Position numbers and translations under genes: made by a program. Positions 45,402-53,888 of a stretch of DNA of 64,000 nucleotides are shown here, piece after piece. Numbering within the stretch: the stretch's first letter is position 1; each line of letters opens with the position of its first letter. Origin of the DNA: Roseburia sp. 1XD42-34 (lineage in GTDB: Bacteria > Bacillota > Bacilli > Bacillales > Amphibacillaceae). The stretch spans positions 62,001 through 126,000 of the forward strand of contig NZ_QWLJ01000006.1 of assembly GCF_009917385.1 (NCBI RefSeq). The letters are read 5' to 3'. Below the pieces are notes generated by a model. The model did no database searches. It was not told where the DNA came from and worked only from the letters and a program-made list of their open reading frames with translations.

Positions 45402-46910
45402 TTACGAATTAAGTTCTTTAATAAACCGTTGGAACGCTAACATGCCAGTCTCTGTTTGTTTGAAAACACCAGCATCTTCTAAAGCGCTAATAAATTTTTT
45501 CCCCACTTCATTCCGAACGATCGTATCAACATGCTCCTGTATTTGAGAGTAATGATAGGAATTTTTTATTTCATTTGCCCAGTCATGGTGATAGTTAGCT
45601 AGATGATCTTCACCATTTAATAAGAACTGTTTTAGTTCATGTAGCTCAGTTTTCAATCTTGCTGGCAAAACCGCAAGACCCATCACTTCAATTAGCCCAA
45701 TATTTTCCCTTTTAATATGTTGTACATCCATATGGGGATGGAAAATCCCTGTTGGGTAGTCGGGTGTTGTGCGATTATTTCTCAATACGAGATCTAATTC
45801 AAACATGCTCTCTCGTATCCGTGCTATTGGCGTAATGGTGTTATGGGGCACATTGTCTGTAAAGGAAATAATTCCTACAGCATCATCCGTATAGTTCTTC
45901 CAAACGTTTAAAATATGTGTTGCAGTCTGAATAAGTTCCTTTTTTTGTTCACTGCGTAAACGGATGACAGATAATGGCCATTTTAAAATCGACCCTTCGA
46001 CACTAGGGAATCCATTCATTGCAAATGAAAAAGCTGGATGAGCGTTGGTCATGGGAAAATGATGTCTGCCAGCTTGATAATGGTCATGGCTTAAAATCGA
46101 CCCGCCAACAATGGGCAAATCAGCATTAGAACCAATGAAATAATGCGGGAATTTTTCTACAAATGCTAGCAATCTAGCGAATGTATCGCTTTCAATTTTC
46201 ATTTCTCGATGTTCTTTAGATAATAATATACTATGCTCATTGTAATAAACATACGGTGAGTACTGCAGATACCAGCTTTCGTCTAATAAAGGAACATGAA
46301 TGACGCGATGATTTGCCCTCGCTGGGTATCCCGTGCGTCCTACGTAGCCTTCATTTTCTCTACATAGCACACACTTTGGGTAATTTGTCGTTTGCTTTAA
46401 TTCCCGCTCTCGTTTTATTTGTTCAGGGTCTTTTTCTGGTTTTGACAAATTAATCGTTATTTCTATATCTCCGTACGCTGACGTCGCTGTAAAATAGATA
46501 TTCTTCTGAATGCGTTTTACTTGAATATAATTAGAATGATTACTTAATTGATAAAAATAGTCTGTGGCTGCTTTAGGTGACGCTGCATATTTTTTATAAA
46601 ATGTATCATGTATCGTTGAAGGCTTATCCAGAAAGCAATTCATGATTTTAGCTGCCAATATTTCTTTGTCATCAAAGACATCTTCAATAATTTGTTGCTC
46701 CAGCGCCCACGTAATGATCTGTTCTAATAGATCAGGAATCGTATCATCCGCTGAAAGGTAATCACCGCTATTGATATGATCCGGCATAGATTCAAGTTTT
46801 AATAACGACATAATTTGATTTTGTACATAGATGGTGTCCAGTTGTTCCATTAACTTTTTGTTTATAGCTTGTTGGATAAGCTTTTTCAACAGCACATAAA
46901 TGTTCGGCAT
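45402..46910 (-). CDS. galT: UTP-hexose-1-phosphate uridylyltransferase, class 2
   Basis: A 502-residue class-2 GalT, the Firmicutes type unlike the 350-residue enterobacterial enzyme. It transfers UMP between UDP-glucose and galactose-1-phosphate in the Leloir pathway. The block SHDHYQAGRHHFPM contains the conserved H-x-H-x-Q-type residues, with RTGYPARANHRVIHVPL and LCRENEGYVGR upstream. No galE is in the window. It lies 76 bp after galK in the same operon. Confidence 0.93.
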   Translation of the reverse strand: MPNIYVLLKKLIQQAINKKLMEQLDTIYVQNQIMSLLKLESMPDHINSGDYLSADDTIPDLLEQIITWALEQQIIEDVFDDKEILAAKIMNCFLDKPSTIHDTFYKKYAASPKAATDYFYQLSNHSNYIQVKRIQKNIYFTATSAYGDIEITINLSKPEKDPEQIKRERELKQTTNYPKCVLCRENEGYVGRTGYPARANHRVIHVPLLDESWYLQYSPYVYYNEHSILLSKEHREMKIESDTFARLLAFVEKFPHYFIGSNADLPIVGGSILSHDHYQAGRHHFPMTNAHPAFSFAMNGFPSVEGSILKWPLSVIRLRSEQKKELIQTATHILNVWKNYTDDAVGIISFTDNVPHNTITPIARIRESMFELDLVLRNNRTTPDYPTGIFHPHMDVQHIKRENIGLIEVMGLAVLPARLKTELHELKQFLLNGEDHLANYHHDWANEIKNSYHYSQIQEHVDTIVRNEVGKKFISALEDAGVFKQTETGMLAFQRFIKELNS

Positions 46911-46986
46911 GTTCGTTCTTCCTTTCCAAAGAGTGAATAAGCTCCATATTTAAAGATTTTTTTAGGCAAACATCAAAAGGCTGTTA

Positions 46987-48168
46987 TTATTTAGGAGCTT
47001 CTACCAATGACCTGGCTCCATCAACAATAGCTGCTGTATAGAAAGAAGCGTCATAACCAATGGATCGTTTGTAGATATCGTTTACATTTTTTTTAAATGC
47101 TTTTACCTTTTCTTTAGCAACGATGGCGATAGCACAGCCTCCAAACCCTGCCCCTGTCATCCGGGCACCAAGTACGCCTTCCTGTTTCAAAGCAGTGTGT
47201 ACGATTGTGTCCAATTCTTTTCCGGTTACTTCATAATCCTGTTGCAATGATTGGTGGGATTCATTCATAAGCTTGCCAAATGCCGATAAGTTTCCGTTCT
47301 TTAGCTCATTACTGGCGTGTAACGTCCGTTCATTTTCTGAAATAACATGTTTGGCTCGTTTTCGTATAGTGTCATTTTTAATGACATGTTGATAAGAGTT
47401 AAATTGCTCTAATGATACATCACTCAGGCTTTTAATAGGCAACACAGTTTGTAATGTTGCTAAAGCTGTTTTACATTCATTGAATCGTTCATTGTATTTT
47501 GATTCAGCTAATGTTCGCTGCTTATTGGAGTGGATAATAACGATCTCAAAACCTTGTAGATGAATAGGGACATACTCGTAATCATTTGTTTTGCAGTTTA
47601 AAAGGATGGCGTGCTCCTGTCTTCCTAAACCAATGGCAAATTGATCCATAATCCCGCTGTTCACACGAATGTACTGATTTTCCACTTGCTGCCCCAGTTT
47701 TATTAAGGAGAGACGTGGTAAGTTGAATGAAAACAGCTCTTCCATTAAAATTCCTGTTACTAATTCAATGGAAGCAGAAGATGATAAGCCTGCTTGATTA
47801 GGGATATTTCCATAAAATAAAATGTCAGCCCCTGTTTGGATCGGATAAGTCCTATTTTTAATCGCCTCTATCATCCCTTTTGGGTAGTTAGCCCAGCCAT
47901 CCTCTTTCTGAAATGATAAGTCGCTTAGGTCGCATTCGATGATTCCGGTTTCAGGGAAGTTCAGAGAAAAAAAGCGCAATGTATGATCTGTCCTTTTTAC
48001 ACCAAGTGCATAGGTTCCATAGGAAATCGTCGCTGGTAAAACATGGCCACCGTTGTAATCCGTATGTTCGCCAATTAAGTTAATTCTCCCTGGCGCAAAG
48101 CAGATAGAAGGCTCAGCTAAATTATTAAACATAGTTTTAAATTTTGCTTGTAAATTTTTTAAGTTCAT
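46987..48168 (-). CDS. galK: Galactokinase
   Basis: A 393-residue GHMP kinase that phosphorylates alpha-D-galactose at C1. The galactokinase signature is APGRINLIGEHTDYNGGHVLP, the ATP loop is GNIPNQAGLSSSASIEL and the third motif is GARMTGAGFGGCAIAIV. I place the start at the ATG at 48168, preceded by AAGGAGGATAT; the open frame extends 11 codons upstream without another site. It is the first gene of the gal operon, with a large palindrome over its promoter. Confidence 0.95.
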   Translation of the reverse strand: MNLKNLQAKFKTMFNNLAEPSICFAPGRINLIGEHTDYNGGHVLPATISYGTYALGVKRTDHTLRFFSLNFPETGIIECDLSDLSFQKEDGWANYPKGMIEAIKNRTYPIQTGADILFYGNIPNQAGLSSSASIELVTGILMEELFSFNLPRLSLIKLGQQVENQYIRVNSGIMDQFAIGLGRQEHAILLNCKTNDYEYVPIHLQGFEIVIIHSNKQRTLAESKYNERFNECKTALATLQTVLPIKSLSDVSLEQFNSYQHVIKNDTIRKRAKHVISENERTLHASNELKNGNLSAFGKLMNESHQSLQQDYEVTGKELDTIVHTALKQEGVLGARMTGAGFGGCAIAIVAKEKVKAFKKNVNDIYKRSIGYDASFYTAAIVDGARSLVEAPK

Positions 48169-48210
48169 TTTATATCCTCCTTGAATGTGACTTTTGGTCA
48201 TAGTGGTTAT

Positions 48211-48276
48211 CAGTTAACTTAATTAAATTAATTAATTAATTAAGTTAACTGTACAATAAAACAATATATTTGACAA
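48211..48276 (-). promoter_or_regulatory. galK promoter with 41-bp operator-like palindrome
   Basis: Minus strand: TTGTCA (48276-48271), 17 bp, TACAGT (48253-48248). A palindrome with 16-bp arms, CAGTTAACTTAATTAA and its complement, spans 48211-48251 with a 9-nt centre, overlapping the -10 and the expected start of transcription, a position that suits a repressor. The ROK-family regulator at 50127 is one candidate. Confidence 0.65.
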
Positions 48277-48450
48277 GAGCTTACTTACATTTCAATATAA
48301 GATATTGTATCTAGGTATCTTTATCTGTAATACTAAAGATGAAAAAGGTTTTTGTGTCGCTAATTTTAACAAATAAAGTGATGAAAACTGCTAGAATGGA
48401 TGGAGAAAATAGTCATATTATAAATAGCGGTTTAATAGGAGCTGAATTTT

Positions 48451-49389
48451 GTGAAACAAGTTTTTGAGAAAAAATGGGTAGTTGTGAGTATCGCTATTTT
48501 TTGTTCAATTTTATGGGGAAGCGCATTTCCTGTTGTGAAAGTAAGCTATACGGAGCTGCAAATGGAAGCTGATGATACCATTGCGAAAATTGTGTTTGCA
48601 GGAATGCGCTTCTTATTAGCAGGGTTAATGATCTTAATTGGTCTTTTATTTGTAGATCGAAAGCGATTAGTTGTTACCAAACGGCAAATGTTATTTTTAA
48701 CGATATTTGGTTTCATTCAAACAGGATTGCAATACTTCTTTTTTTATAATGGTTTAGCGAAGGTTTCAGGTATGCAGGGATCTATATTGGTTTCTAGCGG
48801 TACGTTTTTTACGGTTGTGTTAGCACACTTTTTCTATAGTAATGATCGGATGAACTGGAAAAAAGGAATTGGATTAGTCGCTGGTTTTGCAGGAATTATT
48901 GTCGCCAATTGGGGGCAAGAGTTACAGCTTAGCTTCCAGTTTACTGGGGAAGGATATATGATTTTGGCAGCATTAACGGGAGCGATCGGAACGATCATGG
49001 CAAAGGAATTAGCTGTGGGCATCCATCCCTTTGCGATAACAGGTTGGCAATTAACGATTGGAGCTAGTCTTATGTTGATCTTCGGCGTCCCACAATTGGA
49101 AAGTAATGCGATGACTTTTACACCTTTAGGGTTTGGTTTATTCGTTTACTCTGCAGTGTTATCCGCAGCTGCATTTGCTTTGTGGTATTCCATATTAAAA
49201 TATAACAAAGCAGGGGAGATCAGCATGTATAAATTTATCACTCCTGTTTCTGGTGCCATTTTATCAGCGATCTTTATACCAGCTGAGAAACTGAATCTGT
49301 ACATTATTGGGGCTTTGGGGCTAGTTGCTGTTGGCATCATTGCTGTAAATTATAAAGGAAAAGGCACTACTAAACAAAAACTGACATAA
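48451..49389 (+). CDS. EamA-family (DMT) transporter
   Basis: A 312-residue protein with ten hydrophobic segments and two EamA repeats, as in RhaT/YdcZ-type drug/metabolite transporters. The start of repeat one is FCSILWGSAFPVVKV; the second repeat begins near GEGYMILAALTGAIGTIMAKEL. Substrates of such carriers vary widely and cannot be inferred. The start is GTG 48451 after ATAGGAGC. It is divergent from galK but has its own promoter region; a functional link is not evident. Confidence 0.9.
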   Translation: MKQVFEKKWVVVSIAIFCSILWGSAFPVVKVSYTELQMEADDTIAKIVFAGMRFLLAGLMILIGLLFVDRKRLVVTKRQMLFLTIFGFIQTGLQYFFFYNGLAKVSGMQGSILVSSGTFFTVVLAHFFYSNDRMNWKKGIGLVAGFAGIIVANWGQELQLSFQFTGEGYMILAALTGAIGTIMAKELAVGIHPFAITGWQLTIGASLMLIFGVPQLESNAMTFTPLGFGLFVYSAVLSAAAFALWYSILKYNKAGEISMYKFITPVSGAILSAIFIPAEKLNLYIIGALGLVAVGIIAVNYKGKGTTKQKLT

Positions 49390-49540
49390 TGGTGGAATTA
49401 GCATTTAAACAGTAAAACGTATTCGTAGAAGTGCTTATTTCTGCCATTAAAAATATTCTGTTATTAGTTTCCTTATGTATGAATACTTGGAAATTGCTGT
49501 TGCCAACTTGGTGCTTGCTAAGTCTTCTTTTTTAAAAAAG

Positions 49541-49791
49541 AATAAGAAAGCTTTGTTGCTTTGAGATAACGAAATGACGGAACAACCACGCCCGGTTTTC
49601 AACAATTAGGTCACTTCACGAATCGCCCTACGATACGTCACCATTGATTGTAGCTAAGAGGAAAGCTGACTAAATACGGGCTTGCTGCTCAAGCGCCGGT
49701 ATCCCCCTTAGTTATAGGGCATGGTTCTCTTATCTCAATTGATTCGTTCCAATTGCTCCGTCTCTAAACGGGCGCCTGCGATTTTGTTCAT
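49541..49791 (+). repeat. Dispersed repeat family A, copy A3 (full length)
   Basis: It starts AGAATAAGAAAGC and contains ACGGAACAACCACGCCCGG, CACGAATCGCCCTACGATA, GCTAAGAGGAAAGCTGACTA, ATACGGGCTTGCTGCTC, GGTATCCCCC and the tail TTGATTCGTTCCAATTGCTC, CTAAACGGGCGCC, TTTTGTTCA. About 250 bp and uninterrupted; used here as reference for A1 and A2. Confidence 0.82.
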
Positions 49792-49998
49792 TTTTTATGG
49801 AATGGTATAATAATGTACAGTAGCGTATAAAAAGTCAGAGAAATAAGACAACGTTCTATTGTACCCCTAACTTCTCTATTTGTTGTCACGTACGTTATTA
49901 GCAGTAGAAGTGTCTATCTATTTGATACAAATTAAAGAGATAGGGAGCATATTTAAACATAAGTCACATATATGTAAGAGATATCGTAGGGTATACCA

Positions 49999-50028
49999 AT
50001 GTAGGTACTAGAGATGTAGGTACTAGAG
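49999..50028 (+). repeat. Tandem duplication of a 15-bp unit
   Basis: Two exact copies of ATGTAGGTACTAGAG side by side, about 100 bp upstream of the ROK regulator gene. Confidence 0.85.
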
Positions 50029-50126
50029 AGGATAAGAATCTTCATAGGTAATCTCGTTATATTTAAATAAAGGATTATAAGCATAATGTTTTTTACATTG
50101 ATAACGAATAATTTTTGGAGGTTGCT

Positions 50127-51311
50127 ATGCAACGGGGAACATTTCAGCTGATGAAATCAGTGAATAGATCAATTATTTTAAATAAAATTAGAACGTGCGA
50201 GCCTATTTCGCGAGCGCAAATTGCTAAAGAGACGGAATTGACTCCACCAACTGTCAGTAGCATTGTAAAAGAATTATTAGAACAGAATATGGTTTATGAA
50301 AGCAATAGTGGACAATCAATGGGTGGGCGGAGACCAACTATGTTGAAGATTAATAAAACAGCTTTTTATCTCATTGGGGTAGATGCCGGTCCTGAAAAGG
50401 TAGAAACTATTGTTGCTGATTTAGGTGGTAAAATTATAGAACGGGTGTCTTTTCCATTGGAAACCCCGATTTCCAACACTTCCTTCGTGGATGTTATGAA
50501 GCAGAGTATCTATCAAGTTTTACAAAATGCTTCGCTTCAAATTGGCGACACGATGGGAATTGGGATAGCTATGCACGGAGTTGTAGAAGTAAAAACAGGT
50601 ACATCTTTGTACGCTCCAAATTTGCAGTTAACTAATGTCCCGATTAAAGAAGAGTTAGAAAAGGAGTTTCATGTTACCACAAGAGTGGAAAATGACGCTC
50701 GTGCCATGGCTTTAGGTGAGGCGTGGTTCGGTGGGCATGGAGAATGGGGTAGCATGGTAGCAGTTAACTTAGGACGTGGTGTAGGTGCTGGGATTGTAAC
50801 CGATGGAAAACTGTTTCATGGGGCAGAAGATATTGCTGGTGAAATAGGTCACATGACCATTGATATAAATGGGGATGTCTGCGAATGCGGGAACCGTGGT
50901 TGTTTACAAACGTTTGCTACAGGTCCAGCAATCGCAAAACGCGCTCGCCAAAAATTATCTGCACGAGGAGAAGATATTGGTTCTAAATTAACAGGAGAAA
51001 TCGTTTTTGAACTTGCAAAAGCAGGAAACTCATTATATATAGATGTATTGAAAGAAACGGGGTATATAATCGGTGTTGGTTTAACCAATGTCGTTCATAT
51101 CGTAAACCCTAAAAAAATTGTGTTAGGCGGAGGGGTTATGAATAGTGAGGAGTTTCTTTTGCCTGTCATTCGGAAGACGATAAAAAATAATGCTTTAACA
51201 AAGAAAGCAAAAAATACAGAAGTAATGGTAACCAAACTTGGAAAGGATGCAACGGTGTTAGGCGCTGTGTCGTTATTGTTCGTGGAAATATTTGATTCGG
51301 TATTGGGATAG
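50127..51311 (+). CDS. ROK-family transcriptional regulator (XylR/NagC-like)
   Basis: A 394-residue repressor-type ROK protein. An N-terminal winged helix-turn-helix (about 14-70: NRSIILNKIRTCEPISRAQI to GGRRP) precedes a sugar-kinase-like domain with GVDAGPEKVE and the zinc motif CECGNRGC (Cys252, Cys254, Cys259 with upstream GHM histidine). Such regulators bind an operator when the sugar is absent. The nearest operator candidate is the palindrome before galK, 2 kb away; control of the gal genes is inference. The start is ATG 50127 after GGAGGTT; an in-frame TTG upstream overlaps that site. Confidence 0.9.
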   Translation: MQRGTFQLMKSVNRSIILNKIRTCEPISRAQIAKETELTPPTVSSIVKELLEQNMVYESNSGQSMGGRRPTMLKINKTAFYLIGVDAGPEKVETIVADLGGKIIERVSFPLETPISNTSFVDVMKQSIYQVLQNASLQIGDTMGIGIAMHGVVEVKTGTSLYAPNLQLTNVPIKEELEKEFHVTTRVENDARAMALGEAWFGGHGEWGSMVAVNLGRGVGAGIVTDGKLFHGAEDIAGEIGHMTIDINGDVCECGNRGCLQTFATGPAIAKRARQKLSARGEDIGSKLTGEIVFELAKAGNSLYIDVLKETGYIIGVGLTNVVHIVNPKKIVLGGGVMNSEEFLLPVIRKTIKNNALTKKAKNTEVMVTKLGKDATVLGAVSLLFVEIFDSVLG

Positions 51312-51316
51312 ATTAT

Positions 51317-51466
51317 TTAGTGTATAAGTTCCTGTAAGATTTCCGCTTGGATAATCTGTATTCCAAATAACAAGTGGGAGATGACAGTTCCTAGATAAGA
51401 TCATATCTTGTCTATGGTTGCTCATTATTAGTGTGGGATGAAGAATCCCGTTGGAAGGATTTCTTT
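51317..51466 (+). repeat. Dispersed repeat family B, copy B5 (diverged)
   Basis: TGTATAAGTTCCTGTAAG, GGATAATCTGTATTCC, AACAAGTGGGAGATGACAG, TTCCTAGATAAG and GTGTGGGATGAAGAATCCCG, then TTGGAAGGATTTCTTT follow the B order. It is diverged at both ends. It begins 6 bp after the ROK regulator stop. Confidence 0.7.
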
Positions 51467-51900
51467 GTTTGCGAAGTTTTTTAGGGATGATGACATAGCC
51501 TGCAAATATAAGGGAGAAACTAGTCAAAGCTCCTTGCTGGTTTTTTATGAAGTAAAAAGTTGTGCATCAAAACGAAAAAGCCGTATGCGGCAGCGGATAA
51601 GTCGTAGATCAAAGTAAAAATACTGCGTATTCCATTAGCTCCTGGATAGCTACAGTCTAACTTACACTTATACGATTTGTGTGAAAAAACAAGTGAAGAG
51701 CGATATCCTTTATATGACGAGTAGAACAGAAGAATAAAAAATCCCCATTGATAAAAAATATTACATCAAAGGGGGAATAAATTTGAAATTTAAACATAAT
51801 TGGCGAGGCATTAAACGATGAAAGAATAAGGAGTAGAAAAAGTTTTGTTGATAGAGGAGGTATGTGGAATTTTTTGAAAAAAACAAGAAGAGTGTGGTGC
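51467..51900. other. Spacer downstream of copy B5
   Basis: No coding sequence supported. ATCCCCATTGAT and an imperfect partner near 51765-51778 could form a weak hairpin. The only long open frame crosses into the coiled-coil gene on the other strand. Confidence 0.35.
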
Positions 51901-52374
51901 TTATTCCATGCCCGCTTTTTTTAGTTGATATATTTCTTTTTTATTTGACCACACATCGTCGCGCAGTACAGAAAAGTTCAAATGCATGTTACTCAATTCT
52001 TTCTTTACATAGCCAAATTCTTTCGCATTTTCTATGCGCATTCCGTCTACTTCTGCTTTTAAATATTCTTGCCCAGAACGAAGTGCCGTAAGAAGGTCTT
52101 TATGTTCATCCAGTCTCTGCTCAATAGTAGTGATTTTTTGCCCTTGTTCATCCAGTCTTTGCTCAATAGTAGTGATTTTTTGCCCTTGTTCATCCAGTTT
52201 TTGCTCTTGCTGATTAAACCTTGTTTCTAGAGTGTCGAATCTTTGCTCTAAGGAATCGAATCTTTGCTCTAGAGTATCGAACCTTTTTTCTAGCGAGCCT
52301 ATTTTTTCTCCTTGTGCTTGCACGTCTGTAGAGATTTGCTCTAGCATGCTAATTATTTTTTCTTCCATTTGCAC
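51901..52374 (-). CDS. Coiled-coil protein with tandem heptad blocks
   Basis: A 157-residue, strongly alpha-helical protein, not recognised as a named family. Residues about 20-110 are heptad repeats: RFDTLEQRFDSLEQRFDTLE and then LDEQGQKITTIEQR twice. The C-terminus (EFGYVKKELSNMHLNFSVLRDD) is less repetitive. No signal peptide or membrane segment. I choose GTG 52374 as start, 11 bp after AAAGGAGG; ATG 52368 two codons on is possible. A role as a cytoplasmic scaffold or chain-alignment protein is only a guess. Confidence 0.75.
   Translation of the reverse strand: MQMEEKIISMLEQISTDVQAQGEKIGSLEKRFDTLEQRFDSLEQRFDTLETRFNQQEQKLDEQGQKITTIEQRLDEQGQKITTIEQRLDEHKDLLTALRSGQEYLKAEVDGMRIENAKEFGYVKKELSNMHLNFSVLRDDVWSNKKEIYQLKKAGME
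52105..52188 (-). repeat. 42-bp tandem repeat in the coiled-coil gene
   Basis: Two adjacent 42-bp units (52105-52146 and 52147-52188) differ at about one base and encode 14 residues each. In-frame expansion or loss would change the coil length by two heptads. Confidence 0.88.
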
Positions 52375-52406
52375 TTGCCTAACTACCTCCTTTCTGCAAC
52401 ATAATA

Positions 52407-52423
52407 TGATTATACCATAATCA
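52407..52423 (-). promoter_or_regulatory. Extended -10 promoter within a palindrome
   Basis: TGATTAT-ACC-ATAATCA is a perfect 7-bp inverted repeat. On the minus strand it contains TGG-TATAAT, an extended -10 suited to the coiled-coil gene 35 bp downstream. The symmetry over the -10 could be an operator. Confidence 0.5.
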
Positions 52424-52628
52424 AGTGAAATTTGTAGAATCAAAAAGGACAAAAACATTGGATTAAATACACCCTGTTTTTTGTTGTCATCTCGATGGAA
52501 ACAACGGATTTTGTTGATTTAGTAGGAAGTGATGGGAGGTAATACACAGTTTGCTTTGTTGTTTGTGGACCGTATTTTGGGTATAGCTCATTTATTGTTG
52601 CAAGATGATGAGAAGCGTATTTAAAGAC

Positions 52629-52727
52629 AATAAAACGCTTGTATCATAAAAGTACCCCCACCGAAAGTCAACCATTTTTATTTAACTTTTTAAGGGTAGC
52701 CATTAATTTGAACAAGCGTTTTTATTT
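52629..52727 (-). terminator. Long-range inverted repeat downstream of the cupredoxin gene
   Basis: AAAACGCTTGT (about 52632-52643) and ACAAGCGTTTT (about 52708-52720) can pair over about 65 nt, with T-rich sequence on both sides. It may act as a terminator for the minus-strand cupredoxin gene. The rest of 52424-52739 shows nothing else. Confidence 0.45.
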
Positions 52728-52739
52728 TACATTATTAGA

Positions 52740-53117
52740 TTACTGGACAATGAGGGTTGATTTCATATCATTATGTCCTTCTCCACATGGGATATTGCAG
52801 TAGATTGTATATTCTCCAGGTTCACTGGCGGTGAATGTTGCTTCTCCATCGCCTTGTATGGACACATCCAGTTCATCAATCTCAATTCCGTGTTGTCCTT
52901 CTTCGTTTGATAGTTTCACCGTAACTTCTTCTCCTGCTGTGATATTATATTCTTCTTGATCAAATGCAAAATTTGTTGCCGATATGTCCAGTTGGGTAGT
53001 ATTACTTGGTTCAGACTTGGAGCCTTTTTCATTTCCTTCTTCTGCTTTCTCGCTTCCACAAGCAGCTAGGACTGCAAGGAATAAAACGCACACGGAAAGT
53101 AACCATCTTTTTTTCAA
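52740..53117 (-). CDS. CuA-type cupredoxin lipoprotein
   Basis: A 125-residue exported protein. The N-terminus has a lipoprotein signal (KKRWLLSVCVLFLAVLAACGS), so it should be tethered to the outer membrane face by lipid on Cys. A Ser/Glu/Lys linker precedes a single cupredoxin domain with GQHGIEI and the CuA-like site YCNIPCGEGHNDM (C-x3-C-x3-H-x2-M). This is the copper site of cytochrome c oxidase subunit II without its membrane hairpin. It could carry electrons or copper to an oxidase. I choose TTG 53117 as start, 8 bp after AAGGGGG; longer in-frame starts would spoil the signal peptide. Confidence 0.82.
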   Translation of the reverse strand: MKKRWLLSVCVLFLAVLAACGSEKAEEGNEKGSKSEPSNTTQLDISATNFAFDQEEYNITAGEEVTVKLSNEEGQHGIEIDELDVSIQGDGEATFTASEPGEYTIYCNIPCGEGHNDMKSTLIVQ

Positions 53118-53267
53118 AACAAGATCCCCCTTCATTTTATTTTGCCTCAATAAGAAGGATAAATAAAATTCATCCATTTTGTGTGTAAATAAAATGACAA
53201 ATTGATGAACAAAGAACAACAGGGAGTAACAACTTTGTCAGACTAATGTTTAATAAATGTCAGATAT

Positions 53268-53888
53268 TCAAATATGATCTTTATTTGGCGAGATGACTAG
53301 TTTTTTAACGATGTCAGACATAAGCAACTCTTGCTGGTTTATTTTTAGACCTGCGTTTTGAATATTATCGTTTGTTCTACGGTTAATATTTGCGCCTACA
53401 ATATGAAGTCCAATTGGGTTCAAAACATCCATGATTTTCCCTATAACTGGATGTTCGCTGCGCATATGCTCGAGCATTAGAATCTTACCAGTTGGTTTTG
53501 TTACTCGTTTTATTTCTTTCAGTCCTTGGACTGGATCTGGCACTGAACAAAATACGCAAGTGGAAACGACCGTATCAAATGTATTGTCGGGGAAATCTAA
53601 TTTTTGTGCATCCATCTCTAGTAATTGAACAGATCTTGCAAGCAGTTCTGCCTTTTCCCTAGCTCGTTTTAACATGCCAGGACTAAAATCAATCCCTATT
53701 ACTTCAGTTTTGTTGGGATAATATTCTAGGTTTTTACCAGTGCCAACACCAACTTCAAGCACTTTTCCTTCAGCTTGTTGAATAAGTTCTTTTCTCCAAT
53801 CGTTTTTTATCATGTTATCCATCATGTCAAAAACACCCGATATGCGGTTATATCTTCGTTTAATGGTGTTAGTTTTTTTATCATTCAT
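53268..53888 (-). CDS. Class I SAM-dependent methyltransferase (UbiE/PmtA-like)
   Basis: A 206-residue methyltransferase. Motif I is LEVGVGTGKNL, then IGIDFSPGML, NTFDTVVSTCVFCSVPDP and ILMLEHMRSEHPVIG. The layout resembles UbiE and the short phospholipid N-methyltransferases (PmtA), with AEGKVLEVGVGTGKN typical of Bacillaceae members annotated as methyltransferase domain proteins. The substrate is unknown. The start follows AAAGGAG by about 13 bp. It lies 150 bp upstream of the cupredoxin gene on the same strand, possibly on one transcript. Confidence 0.85.
   Translation of the reverse strand: MNDKKTNTIKRRYNRISGVFDMMDNMIKNDWRKELIQQAEGKVLEVGVGTGKNLEYYPNKTEVIGIDFSPGMLKRAREKAELLARSVQLLEMDAQKLDFPDNTFDTVVSTCVFCSVPDPVQGLKEIKRVTKPTGKILMLEHMRSEHPVIGKIMDVLNPIGLHIVGANINRRTNDNIQNAGLKINQQELLMSDIVKKLVISPNKDHI

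Larger units (their letters stand above)
49390..50126. other. Gene-free spacer with a family A repeat and a short tandem repeat
   Basis: It holds repeat A3 (49541-49791) and two adjacent copies of ATGTAGGTACTAGAG at 49999-50028. The remaining sequence is AT-rich without convincing open frames. Confidence 0.5.

Noticed and set aside
51864..52091. Plus-strand open frame opposite the coiled-coil gene
   Set aside because: It is antisense to a gene with clear heptads, a promoter and a ribosome binding site.
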